DNA of 64,000 nucleotides, from the NCBI RefSeq assembly GCF_014651075.1, contig NZ_BMWE01000001.1, positions 682,001-746,000 of the forward strand. The letters are read 5' to 3'. The position numbers were made by a program, and so were the translations under genes. The notes below the pieces were generated by a model. It made no database searches. It saw only the letters and a list, made by a program, of their open reading frames with translations, and was not told where the DNA came from. Within the stretch, counting starts at the first letter, position 1; the number at the start of each line of letters is the position of its first letter. Shown here one piece after another: positions 17,378 through 25,324 of this stretch. The DNA comes from Streptomyces djakartensis (lineage in GTDB: Bacteria; Actinomycetota; Actinomycetes; Streptomycetales; Streptomycetaceae).

Positions 17378-18033
17378 TGACCGTCCCTCCCCGCCTCTCC
17401 GCGCGTGCCCTCCGTCTCCAGGCCCGGCAGCGGCTGTACGACATGTTCCAGTCGCAGCTGGACATCGCACGCCACCAGGCCGAGGGCTGGCGCAACTTCC
17501 TCGCCACGGCCACCGCGCTCCTGGCGGCCGTCCTGGTGCTGAAGGGGCGAGAGAACGTCGCCGAGCTGACTCCCGGCTACCGGTGGGGTGTCGTACTCGC
17601 CATGGCACTCGGCCTCCTGGCCCTGCTGGCCTCCGCCTTCGCGGCAGCCTCGGCCGCGCACGGACGGCCGAAGGACGCGCTGCGGCACGCCGACGAGGCA
17701 CGGCTCCTGCGGTGGGAGGAGAAGGAGTGCGAACGCATCGGGGGCCTGGTCAACCGCGCGCGCTGGCTCGCGGTCGCCGGCGTGCTGGCCACGGCGGCGG
17801 GGGTGATGGCGACCTGGGTGGCGCCGGCGAGCGAGAAGGGCGCCGCGTCGGTCAGCGTGCACACCCGCCAGGGGACGGTGTGCGGCGAACTGGTGGCGCT
17901 GGACCCCTCCGGCGTCACCGTCCGGGTCAAGGCGAGCGGCGGCACCGCTTCGGGCAAGGGCCCCAAGGACTCCCTGCGCAAGCTCACCTGGGGCTCCCAG
18001 GCCCTGAGCGCCGGCCCGGTGTCCGGCTGCTGA
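17377..18033 (+). CDS. three-helix membrane protein of the caspase-HSP90 operon
   Basis: A 218-aa protein. An amphipathic helical N-terminus is followed by hydrophobic segments at about 41-56, 70-93 and 128-149. Between helices 2 and 3 is a charged helix rich in Arg/Glu (KDALRHADEARLLRWEEKE). The last ~65 residues are predicted to be outside the membrane helices and beta-rich. Two-to-three-helix proteins with a coiled stalk (SLATT-like and similar) are common pore or membrane effectors next to NTPase sensors; here that role is inferred only from context. ATG overlaps the previous stop. Confidence 0.6.
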   Translation: MTVPPRLSARALRLQARQRLYDMFQSQLDIARHQAEGWRNFLATATALLAAVLVLKGRENVAELTPGYRWGVVLAMALGLLALLASAFAAASAAHGRPKDALRHADEARLLRWEEKECERIGGLVNRARWLAVAGVLATAAGVMATWVAPASEKGAASVSVHTRQGTVCGELVALDPSGVTVRVKASGGTASGKGPKDSLRKLTWGSQALSAGPVSGC

Positions 18034-18091
18034 GCCACTGCCGCCGTCCGCACGGGCACGCTCTGGGGGCCAAGGCAACGATGAAGGGCCG

Positions 18092-18112
18092 CGACGGCGC
18101 TCACGACCGTCG
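18092..18112. terminator. imperfect hairpin between convergent genes
   Basis: CGACGG and CCGTCG pair across a 9-base loop, within a slightly longer imperfect stem, between the membrane-protein gene ending at 18033 and the convergent gene ending at 18119. No T-run follows, so termination is only plausible. Confidence 0.35.
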
Positions 18113-18118
18113 GTGGGC

Positions 18119-18361
18119 CTACCTCTTCGCCCGGTGACGGCGCGCCGCTGCCGCTAACAGGGCGACACCCGCGAAGCCGACCAGGAGGGTGCCCCACTCC
18201 GGCACGTGGGCTGCCCGCAGAAGGCCGGCGACACCGAAGCTGGTATCCCACCCGGCCTCCGTGATGGCGGAGCCGAAGCCCTGGATGACCAGAATGACGC
18301 CGAACAACCACAGCAGCCCCTGACCTGTGCTGTTGTCCGACTTCTTGAGCGTCTTCGCCAT
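18119..18361 (-). CDS. small two-helix membrane protein
   Basis: An 80-aa protein starting at ATG 18361 (MAKTLKKSDNSTGQGLLWLF...). It has two hydrophobic segments, residues ~15-32 and ~57-73, and a basic C-terminus (ARRHRAKR). The frame is open further upstream, but this ATG precedes the promoter/operator region shared with the TetR gene, which makes it the natural start. No family recognised. It is divergent from the TetR regulator with matching operator palindromes in the shared gap, so it is probably that regulator's target. Confidence 0.65.
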   Translation of the reverse strand: MAKTLKKSDNSTGQGLLWLFGVILVIQGFGSAITEAGWDTSFGVAGLLRAAHVPEWGTLLVGFAGVALLAAAARRHRAKR

Positions 18362-18395
18362 GACGTGGGTCCTCTCCGGTGTCCGCGCATCGTTC

Positions 18396-18411
18396 TGATG
18401 CGGTCGCATCA
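18396..18411. promoter_or_regulatory. candidate TetR operator, site 1
   Basis: A perfect palindrome, TGATGCG-GT-CGCATCA, sits between the small membrane-protein gene and the divergent TetR gene. It shares the TGATGC-N4-GCATC core with a second site 38 bases away, as expected for an autoregulating TetR-family repressor. Confidence 0.65.
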
Positions 18412-18433
18412 CATCCTGGAGCGCAAATGGATA

Positions 18434-18449
18434 TGATGCAAGTGCATCG
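18434..18449. promoter_or_regulatory. candidate TetR operator, site 2
   Basis: TGATGC-AAGT-GCATCG has the same core as site 1. It ends just before the AGGAGG ribosome site (18456-18461) of the TetR gene, so a bound repressor would block that gene's promoter or leader. Confidence 0.65.
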
Positions 18450-18469
18450 GAAAACAGGAGGAGTGGAGC

Positions 18470-19066
18470 GTGCCCAGACAGGTCGACTACGAGGACCGGC
18501 GGCGCCGGATCGCCGAGGCAGTCTGCACGCTGATCGCGCGCTCCGGCATGGAAGCCGTCAGCCTCCGCGACGTCGCCGCGCAGGCGAATGTGTCCATGGG
18601 AGCCGTCCAACGGTGTTTCCGCACCAAGGAGGACATGCTGCTCTTTGTGCTGGAGCACATCTCCCAACGCGTCAGCGAACGCGCCAACCAGCGCATCGCC
18701 ACAGCCTCCACGCCCCAGGCCGCGGCCACCTTGCTGTCACACACTCTGGCCGAACTGGCCTTGCTGGACGAAGGATCACAGACACAGGCACGCGTCTGGC
18801 TGGCCTTCATCACCCACGCCTCGGCCAACGAGAAACTGGCCGCCGTCCTGCACGACACCTATGCCAAACTCCATGAACTCATCGCGTGGCTGGTCCGCTA
18901 CGGCCAGAACACCGGGGAAATCCCACAGCACCTCGACCCCACCCGCGAGGCACACACCCTCCTCGCCGTGGCCGATGGCCTCACGGTCCACGTCCTCGCA
19001 GGCCACCACTCCCCGGAGGTGGCGCTGAGCATCCTCCGACGTCACGTCGATCACCTGCTGCAATGA
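18470..19066 (+). CDS. TetR/AcrR family transcriptional regulator
   Basis: A 198-aa repressor-type protein. The N-terminal HTH spans about residues 11-57 (IAEAVCTLIARSGMEAVSLR, then DVAAQANVSMGAVQRCF), followed by an all-helical ligand-binding and dimerisation domain. The GTG start has a strong AGGAGG eight bases upstream. It is divergent from an 80-aa membrane-protein gene, with two palindromic candidate operators between them, which suggests that it controls itself and that neighbour. The ligand cannot be guessed. It converges with the LacI gene 44 bases away. Confidence 0.9.
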   Translation: MPRQVDYEDRRRRIAEAVCTLIARSGMEAVSLRDVAAQANVSMGAVQRCFRTKEDMLLFVLEHISQRVSERANQRIATASTPQAAATLLSHTLAELALLDEGSQTQARVWLAFITHASANEKLAAVLHDTYAKLHELIAWLVRYGQNTGEIPQHLDPTREAHTLLAVADGLTVHVLAGHHSPEVALSILRRHVDHLLQ

Positions 19067-19110
19067 GCATCCGGCCATGGACAAGGCGCTCGATGACCCC
19101 CACAGCCCGC

Positions 19111-20190
19111 TCAGAGGCGGTCAGGCGTCACGAGAGGGTCTTCCCCCTCCCCCCAAGTCCCGGCCACCGGGGCCGTCGTGGCCCGCGGGATCACACACGT
19201 CGGCAGGACGACGTGCCGCTCGTGGTCCTGCCCCGGGTCCCCCGAGTCGTTGATGAGCCTCAGCGCCAGTTCCCCGGCCTCGCGCCCCATGTCCGACGGT
19301 GACTGGGCGACCGTGGACAGGTCGAACCAGTCGGCCAGCGGCTGGTCGTCGAAGCCGAGGACGGAGATGCGTTCGGGTACGGGGATCTGGGACTTGCGCA
19401 GGTTCCAGATGAGGGCGACCGCGACCTCGTCCATCTCGGCGAAGACGGCGGTGGGCGGCTCGCGCAGGCTCAGCAGCCCGCCGAGCGCCTCCGCGGCGGA
19501 GCGCTTGTCGCCGACCCGCGTCGAGACCACGAGGTCCTGGTCGAGCGGCACACCCGCCTCGGTCAGCGCCTGCCGGTATCCCAGCAGCCGTCCCTTGGAG
19601 CTGAAGGAGAACCCGCTCGCATCGACCGTCTGGACGAAGGCGATACGGCGGTGACCGAGGTTGAGCAGGTGCCGGGTGCCGTGCAGGGCGCCGGCCACGT
19701 CGTCGACGTAGACGCTCGGGCGCCCGTCGACGTGCTGGCTGACGTAGATCACCGGCATGCCCAGGTCGTCCAGCCGGGCGGTCTCCTCGTCGGTGAGGTC
19801 GAAGGAGAACACCAGGAGCGCGTCGGCGTTGCGGCGGGCCGGGAGGTGCTCGAAGAAGGCGGTGCGCTCGGTCAGGTCGGGGATCTCGTAGACGTTCAGC
19901 TGCATGCCCGCCGCCCGGAGCAGGGGGGCCAGGCTGGACAGGGCGGACCCCATGAACCACGAGTTGAGGGTCGGGACCAGCACCGCCACCGTCCCGGTCC
20001 GGCCCGTGACGAGGCTCGCGGCCTGACGTGACACGGCGAAGTTCAGCTCGCGGGCGGCCTTCTCGACGCGGGCGCGGACGTCCGGGGAGACCGTGGACAG
20101 GCCGCGCAGGGTGCGCGAGACCGTGGAGGTGGAGACCCCGGCCCGCTCGGCCACGTCGGCCATGGTGGGGTGCCGCTGAGCTGGAGGCAT
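19111..20190 (-). CDS. LacI family regulator of the alpha-glucoside cluster
   Basis: A 359-aa DNA-binding protein. The HTH (TMADVAERAGVSTSTVSRTL) covers residues ~9-28 and includes the usual hinge region; a periplasmic-binding-protein-like sensor domain of ~270 residues follows. It is divergent from the sugar transporter and GH13 genes, the classic position of a local repressor released by the imported sugar. Candidate operators (CTTGCAA/CTTGCAG elements) overlap the transporter promoter. Resembles MalR/AglR-type regulators of streptomycetes, but the exact sugar is not readable. Confidence 0.9.
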   Translation of the reverse strand: MPPAQRHPTMADVAERAGVSTSTVSRTLRGLSTVSPDVRARVEKAARELNFAVSRQAASLVTGRTGTVAVLVPTLNSWFMGSALSSLAPLLRAAGMQLNVYEIPDLTERTAFFEHLPARRNADALLVFSFDLTDEETARLDDLGMPVIYVSQHVDGRPSVYVDDVAGALHGTRHLLNLGHRRIAFVQTVDASGFSFSSKGRLLGYRQALTEAGVPLDQDLVVSTRVGDKRSAAEALGGLLSLREPPTAVFAEMDEVAVALIWNLRKSQIPVPERISVLGFDDQPLADWFDLSTVAQSPSDMGREAGELALRLINDSGDPGQDHERHVVLPTCVIPRATTAPVAGTWGEGEDPLVTPDRL

Positions 20191-20293
20191 GAGCGGACGG
20201 TAGCACAGGGATTCGCAGGTTTCCCCGCCTTCGTGACAGCGCTTTCACATGAGTGGGGATCGATTTGTCGGCCGATTACTCCCACGTAACGCA

Positions 20294-20370
20294 TTGACTT
20301 CGGCAAATCGCACCCCTAGCTTGCAAACGTTGTCCCGACCGCCTTGAAGTCCTTGCAGGCAGGTCCGCAA
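20294..20370 (+). promoter_or_regulatory. promoter and LacI-type operator candidates for the sugar operon
   Basis: TTGACT (20294-20299) and TAGCTT (20317-20322) are spaced by exactly 17 bases, a good vegetative -35/-10 pair upstream of the binding-protein gene. CTTGCAA (20320-20326) overlaps the -10, and CTTGCAG (20352-20358) lies about 30 bases downstream within a TTGC-N10-GCAA inverted repeat (20353-20370). CTTGCAG-type elements are, as I recall, the sites of maltose/amylase regulators in streptomycetes, so the LacI protein probably represses here. Confidence 0.55.
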
Positions 20371-20463
20371 ACACAGCCTTGAACTGCGGGTTTGGTTGTC
20401 GAGTTCCGTGACAGCGCAGTCTCGCAAAACCGCGACCCCGGTTCCGCACGACCAGGAGAGACA

Positions 20464-21747
20464 GTGACGACCAGAACCACGACCAGAGCGGCCGCACTCG
20501 CCGCCACCGGGCTTCTCCTCAGCGCCTGCGGCTCGCCCGGCGGCGGATCCGGGCAGGCCGGTGCGCCGTCGTTCGAAGGGCGCGGCCCCATCACGTACGT
20601 GGCCGGCAAGGACACCACGGGCACCGTCCAGCCGATGCTCGACCGCTGGAACAAGGCGCACCCGAAGGAGAAGGTCACCTTCATCCAGCTGCCGACCGAC
20701 GCGGACGCGCAGCGTCAGCAGATGATCCAGAACGCGGAGACGAAGTCCGACGCCTACACGGTGCTGTCCCTCGACGTCGTGTGGACCTCGGAGTTCGCCG
20801 CCCACCAGTGGATCGACGAGCTGCCCGGGAAGCGGTTCCCGATGGGCAAGATGCTGAAGCCGGTGGTGGAGACCTCGAAGTACCGGGGCGGTCTGTACGC
20901 GGTGCCGAGCAGCTCGGACGGCGGCATGCTCTACTACCGCTCCGACCTGCTGAAGAAGGCCGGGGTCGCCCAACCCCCCGTCAGCTGGGCCGAGATGACC
21001 GACGCCTGCGCCAAGGTGAAGCGGCTCCCCGAGGCGAAGGGCATGTCCTGCTACGCCGGGCAGTTCCAGAAGTACGAGGGACTGACGGTGAACTTCGCCG
21101 AGGCCGTGCACTCCGCGGGCGGCCGGGTCACCGACGCGAACGGACGGCCGGACGTCGACACCCCGGAGGCGAGGAAGGGCCTGGACTTCCTCGTCGATTC
21201 CTTCAAGGACCGGACGATCCCCAAGGAGGCCATCACCTACCAGGAGGAGGACGGCCGCCAGGCCTTCCAGTCCGGCAAGCTGGTCTTCCTGCGCAACTGG
21301 CCGTACATGTACTCCCTGGCCCAGAAGAGCGGCGTCAAGGGCAAGTTCGCCGTCGCGCCCCTGCCCGGCCTGAACGGGCCCGGCTCCTCCAGCCTCGGCG
21401 GCCACAACATGGCCGTGTCCTCGTCGGCGAAGAACAAGGCGACGGCCCTGGACTTCATCGAGTTCATGACCAGCGAGGAGAACACGGCGACCTTCCTGAG
21501 GGACGCCTCCCTCGCACCGCCGTACGCCGCGCTGTACGACGACGAGGCGCTCATCGAGCAGTACCCGTACCTGCCGGTGCTCAAGGAGTCGGTGCTGCGG
21601 GCCGTGCCGCGGCCCCGGGTGGTGCCGTACGGGGACGTGACCGCGGCGGTGCAGCGGGAGGCGTACGCCGCCCTGACCGGTGAGAAGAGCAGCGCGCAGG
21701 CACTGAAGGACCTGCGGAAGGCGCTGCGGAAGACCGCGGCGGAGTGA
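20464..21747 (+). CDS. sugar ABC transporter substrate-binding lipoprotein
   Basis: A 427-aa extracellular binding protein of the MalE/family 1 type. It starts at a GTG with AGGAGA upstream. A short lipoprotein signal ends in the lipobox LLLSACGS, so the Cys near residue 21 is lipidated and anchors the protein outside the membrane. The mature part is a typical two-lobe binding protein (ITYVAGKDTTGTVQPMLDRW...). It is the first gene of the transporter operon, eight bases before the first permease. Bound ligand is probably an alpha-glucoside such as maltose, trehalose or a malto-oligosaccharide, inferred from the GH13 gene downstream. Confidence 0.9.
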   Translation: MTTRTTTRAAALAATGLLLSACGSPGGGSGQAGAPSFEGRGPITYVAGKDTTGTVQPMLDRWNKAHPKEKVTFIQLPTDADAQRQQMIQNAETKSDAYTVLSLDVVWTSEFAAHQWIDELPGKRFPMGKMLKPVVETSKYRGGLYAVPSSSDGGMLYYRSDLLKKAGVAQPPVSWAEMTDACAKVKRLPEAKGMSCYAGQFQKYEGLTVNFAEAVHSAGGRVTDANGRPDVDTPEARKGLDFLVDSFKDRTIPKEAITYQEEDGRQAFQSGKLVFLRNWPYMYSLAQKSGVKGKFAVAPLPGLNGPGSSSLGGHNMAVSSSAKNKATALDFIEFMTSEENTATFLRDASLAPPYAALYDDEALIEQYPYLPVLKESVLRAVPRPRVVPYGDVTAAVQREAYAALTGEKSSAQALKDLRKALRKTAAE

Positions 21748-21754
21748 CGGCGCC

Positions 21755-22777
21755 ATGACCCAGACGGATGCTTCACCGGAGACCACCGGCGAGGGCCGCC
21801 CCCGGACGACGGGCAGCCCCGCCGGCGTACGGACACGGCGGCCGGACCGGGCCACCGCCGGGGCGGGGCGGCTGGCCGCGCTGCTGGTCTCCCCGACGCT
21901 GCTGGTGCTGACGGTCGTCGTGCTGTACCCGACGCTCATGGCGCTGAAGGAGTCGCTGTACGGGCCCAAGGGGCTGGATCCGGCGACCGGGTTCATCAGC
22001 GACACCGAGCCGTTCGTCGGGCTCCGGAACTACGCCGAGATCTTCGGCGAGGCCGGGGCGCGGTTCTGGAACGCCTTCTGGAACACCACGTTCTTCACCG
22101 TCGTCACGGTCGGGCTGGAGACCGTGACCGGCGTGGCCATGGCGCTGATCATGCACAGGGCGTTCCGGGGCCGGGCCCTGGTGCGGGCCGGGATCCTGGT
22201 GCCCTGGGCGGTGCCGACGGCCATCTCCGGGCTGCTGTGGCGGTGGATCTTCAACAGCGACGGCGTCGCCAACGCGCTGCTCGGTCAGCAGATCCTGTGG
22301 ACCACCGAGGGCTTCCACGCCAAGGCCGCCGTCATCGTCGCGGAGGTGTGGAAGACCGCGCCCTTCATCGGGCTGCTGGTGCTGGCCGGGCTGCAGGTCA
22401 TCCCGAAGGAGGTCTACGAGGCCGCCCGCATGGACGGGGCCCGCCCGGTACGCCAGTTCTGGCACATCACGCTGCCGCTGGTGAAGCCCGCGCTGCTGGT
22501 GGCGGTGCTGTTCCGGTGCATGGACGCGCTGCGGATGTTCGACCTTCCTTACATCCTCGTCGGCGCGCAGAAACACTCGGTGGAGACGCTGTCGATGCTC
22601 GCGCAGAACGAGGCGGCCAACGTCCGCTTCGGTCCCGCCTCCGCGTACGCGGTGATCCTCTTCCTCTACGTCTTCCTGATCGCGCTCGCGTTCGTCCGGC
22701 TGCTGGGTACGGATCTGGTCGGGGGTGGCGGCCGCGGGCGCCGGGGCTTCCTCCGCCGCGGGGAGGTGACGGCATGA
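21755..22777 (+). CDS. sugar ABC transporter permease (MalF-like)
   Basis: A 340-aa inner-membrane protein with six or so helices and the permease EAA loop (EVYEAARMDGARPVRQFW, about residue 215), which docks the ATPase. A ~40-residue cytoplasmic N-terminus precedes helix 1. Its stop overlaps the start of the second permease (ATGA). No ATPase gene is present in the cluster. Streptomycetes usually energise such transporters with the shared ATPase MsiK encoded elsewhere, so the transporter is complete only with a partner outside the window. Confidence 0.92.
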   Translation: MTQTDASPETTGEGRPRTTGSPAGVRTRRPDRATAGAGRLAALLVSPTLLVLTVVVLYPTLMALKESLYGPKGLDPATGFISDTEPFVGLRNYAEIFGEAGARFWNAFWNTTFFTVVTVGLETVTGVAMALIMHRAFRGRALVRAGILVPWAVPTAISGLLWRWIFNSDGVANALLGQQILWTTEGFHAKAAVIVAEVWKTAPFIGLLVLAGLQVIPKEVYEAARMDGARPVRQFWHITLPLVKPALLVAVLFRCMDALRMFDLPYILVGAQKHSVETLSMLAQNEAANVRFGPASAYAVILFLYVFLIALAFVRLLGTDLVGGGGRGRRGFLRRGEVTA

Positions 22778-23610
22778 CGGCAATCACCGCGAAATGGCGG
22801 AACGGGCTCGTGTACGCGGGTGTCGTCGCGGTCGTGGCCTACTGCCTGGCCCCGTTCTACTGGATGCTGGTCTCCAGCCTGCGCCGCACCGGCGACATCT
22901 TCGACACCACGCTCGTCCCGTCGCCGCTGTCCTTCGAGAACTACCGGGCGGTCTTCGACCCCGCGCAGGGCTTCGGGCGGGCGCTGCTCAACAGTCTGGT
23001 GGTCGCCGGGATCACGACCGTACTGGCGCTGCTGCTGGCGACGTTCACCGCGTACGCGATGGCCCGGCTGGAGTTCCGTTTCAAGCGGCTGATCCTCACC
23101 CTGATCATCGCCACCTCGATGTTCCCGGTGGTGTCGATCGTGGTGCCGCTGCTGAAGCTGTTCACCGACATCGGCTGGATCAACACCTACCAGGCGATGA
23201 TCGTGCCGAGCATGTCCTTCGCACTGCCGCTGGCGGTGTGGAACCTGACCACGTTCTTCCGGCAGATGCCCGACGAGCTGGAACACGCCGCCATGGTCGA
23301 CGGCTGCACCCGGGGCCAGGCCTTCCGCAAGGTCATCGTGCCGCTCGCCGCGCCGGGCATCTTCACCACCGCGATCATCACCTTCATCGCCGCCTGGAAC
23401 GAGTTCCTCATCGCCCTGTCGATGACCAACAAGCCCGGTATGCAGACCGCCACGGTCGCCATCTCCAAGTTCACCGGCGCCACGACGTACGAGACCCCCT
23501 TCGGCAGCCAGATGGCCGCGGGCGTTCTCGTCACCGTCCCGCTGGTGGTCATGGTGCTGCTCTTCCAGCGCCGCATCGTCGCCGGGCTCACCGCCGGCGC
23601 CGCGAAGTAG
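22774..23610 (+). CDS. sugar ABC transporter permease (MalG-like)
   Basis: A 278-aa inner-membrane protein with six predicted helices and the EAA loop ELEHAAMVDGCTRGQAFRKV. It forms the heterodimeric channel with the preceding permease, and its ATG overlaps that gene's stop. Normal length for MalG-type permeases. The GH13 gene follows 26 bases later. Confidence 0.92.
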   Translation: MTAITAKWRNGLVYAGVVAVVAYCLAPFYWMLVSSLRRTGDIFDTTLVPSPLSFENYRAVFDPAQGFGRALLNSLVVAGITTVLALLLATFTAYAMARLEFRFKRLILTLIIATSMFPVVSIVVPLLKLFTDIGWINTYQAMIVPSMSFALPLAVWNLTTFFRQMPDELEHAAMVDGCTRGQAFRKVIVPLAAPGIFTTAIITFIAAWNEFLIALSMTNKPGMQTATVAISKFTGATTYETPFGSQMAAGVLVTVPLVVMVLLFQRRIVAGLTAGAAK

Positions 23611-23636
23611 TCCCGTCCAGCATCAGAAGGAGCCAC

Positions 23637-25277
23637 GTGTCCCCCACCGCCCCCTGGTGGCGCAGCGCCGTCATCTACCAGGTCTACATCCGCAGCTTCG
23701 CCGACGCCAACGGCGACGGCGTGGGCGACATCGCCGGGATCCGCTCCCGGCTTCCGTACCTGAAGTCCCTCGGCGTGGACGCCATCTGGATCAACCCCTG
23801 GTACAGGTCGCCGATGGCCGACCACGGATACGACGTCGCCGACTTCCGGGACATCGACCCGCGGTTCGGCACGCTGGCCGAGGCCGAACAGCTCATCGAG
23901 GATGCGCACGCGCACGGGATCCGCGTGATCCCCGACATCGTGCCCAACCACACCTCCGACCAGCACGCCTGGTTCCAGGCGGCCCTGGCCGCCGGGCCGG
24001 GCAGTCCCGAGCGCGAACGGTACGTCTTCCGCCCCGGCCGCGGGCCCGACGGTTCCCAGCCGCCGAACGACTGGGTGTCCTGCTTCGGCGGCCCGGCCTG
24101 GACCCGGCTGCCCGACGGGCAGTGGTACCTGCACCTGTTCGCACCCCAGCAGCCCGACCTGAACTGGGAGCACCCCGAGGTCCGGGCGGAGTTCGAGTCG
24201 GTCCTGCGGTTCTGGTTCAGCCGGGGCGTCGACGGCTTCCGCATCGACGTCGCCCACGGCCTGATCAAGCATCCGGAGTTGCCGGACCTGCCGCCCCGAC
24301 GGGATCCGGACGCCGGGCAGCCCCTGCGTCACGTCGACCATCCGCACTGGGACCGTGACGAGGTGCACGAGATCTACCGGGCCTGGCGCAGGGTCGCCGA
24401 CGAGTTCCCCGGCGACCGCTCCTTCGTCGCCGAGGCCTGGGCCGACACCCCCGAGCGACTGGCGGCGTACGTCCGCCCGGACGGACTGCACACCGCCTTC
24501 AACTTCGACTTCCTCATGTCGAGCTGGCACCCGAAGGACCTGCGCTCGGTCATCGACGACTCCCTGGCCATGCTGGGCGCCGTGGGCGCGCCGGCCACCT
24601 GGGTCCTGTCCAACCACGACGTGATGCGCCACCCCAGCCGCTACGGCCGCCGGACCGTCAAACGCTGGGTGGCCAACGAGAGCTACCGGCCGGAGGGCCC
24701 CCTCGACCTGGAACTCGGCACCCGCCGCGCCCGGGCCGCCGCCCTGCTGATGCTCGCCCTGCCCGGCGGCGCCTACGTCTACCAGGGCGAGGAACTGGGC
24801 CTGCCCGAGGTCGAGGACCTGCCCGAGGACGTCCTCCAGGACCCGACCTGGGAGCGTTCCGGCCACACCGACCGGGGCCGCGACGGCTGCCGCGTCCCCA
24901 TCCCCTGGTCCGGCCGGACGGCCCCCTACGGCTTCAGCCCCGACGGCGCCGCCGCCGAGCCGTGGCTGCCCCAGCCCGCCGACTGGGCCGCACTGAGCGT
25001 GGAAGCCCAGACCGGCGACCCGGACTCCATGCTGGAGCTCTACCGCACCGCGCTGCGCATCCGCCACGACAACCCCGCCCTCGGCGACGGCACCATGGCC
25101 TGGCTGGACACCCCCGAGGGAGTCCTGGCCTTCAGCCGCGAACCGGGCTTCGTCTGCGTGGTCAACCTCTCCGGCGAGCCGTACGACCTGCCCGCGCACT
25201 CCGCGCTTCTGCTGTCCAGCGGCCCGCTCGAGAACGGCCGGCTGGCACCGGACCAGGCGGTGTGGCTTCAGGCGTGA
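23637..25277 (+). CDS. GH13 alpha-glucosidase
   Basis: A 546-aa cytoplasmic enzyme starting at a GTG with GAAGGAG upstream. It has the (beta/alpha)8 GH13 signatures: DIVPNHTSDQH, GFRIDVAHG (nucleophile Asp ~204), VAEAW (acid/base Glu ~266) and LSNHD (transition-state Asp ~328). The opening WWRSAVIYQVYIRSFAD is typical of alpha-glucosidase/oligo-1,6-glucosidase subfamilies. No signal peptide, so it hydrolyses sugars brought in by the upstream transporter. Last gene of the operon; a strong terminator follows. Confidence 0.92.
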   Translation: MSPTAPWWRSAVIYQVYIRSFADANGDGVGDIAGIRSRLPYLKSLGVDAIWINPWYRSPMADHGYDVADFRDIDPRFGTLAEAEQLIEDAHAHGIRVIPDIVPNHTSDQHAWFQAALAAGPGSPERERYVFRPGRGPDGSQPPNDWVSCFGGPAWTRLPDGQWYLHLFAPQQPDLNWEHPEVRAEFESVLRFWFSRGVDGFRIDVAHGLIKHPELPDLPPRRDPDAGQPLRHVDHPHWDRDEVHEIYRAWRRVADEFPGDRSFVAEAWADTPERLAAYVRPDGLHTAFNFDFLMSSWHPKDLRSVIDDSLAMLGAVGAPATWVLSNHDVMRHPSRYGRRTVKRWVANESYRPEGPLDLELGTRRARAAALLMLALPGGAYVYQGEELGLPEVEDLPEDVLQDPTWERSGHTDRGRDGCRVPIPWSGRTAPYGFSPDGAAAEPWLPQPADWAALSVEAQTGDPDSMLELYRTALRIRHDNPALGDGTMAWLDTPEGVLAFSREPGFVCVVNLSGEPYDLPAHSALLLSSGPLENGRLAPDQAVWLQA

Positions 25278-25292
25278 CATCAGTGACGCGCC

Positions 25293-25324
25293 CTGAGCGC
25301 CGCCCACGCGCGGCCGGCGCTCAG
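25293..25324. terminator. bidirectional terminator between GH13 and kinase genes
   Basis: A perfect 10-bp stem, CTGAGCGCCG and CGGCGCTCAG with a 12-base loop, lies between the convergent GH13 and sensor-kinase genes and overlaps the kinase stop codon. Confidence 0.7.

Noticed and set aside
23187..25307. 706-codon frame antisense to the GH13 gene
   Set aside because: Shadow of the real gene; GH13 catalytic motifs on the plus strand are complete.
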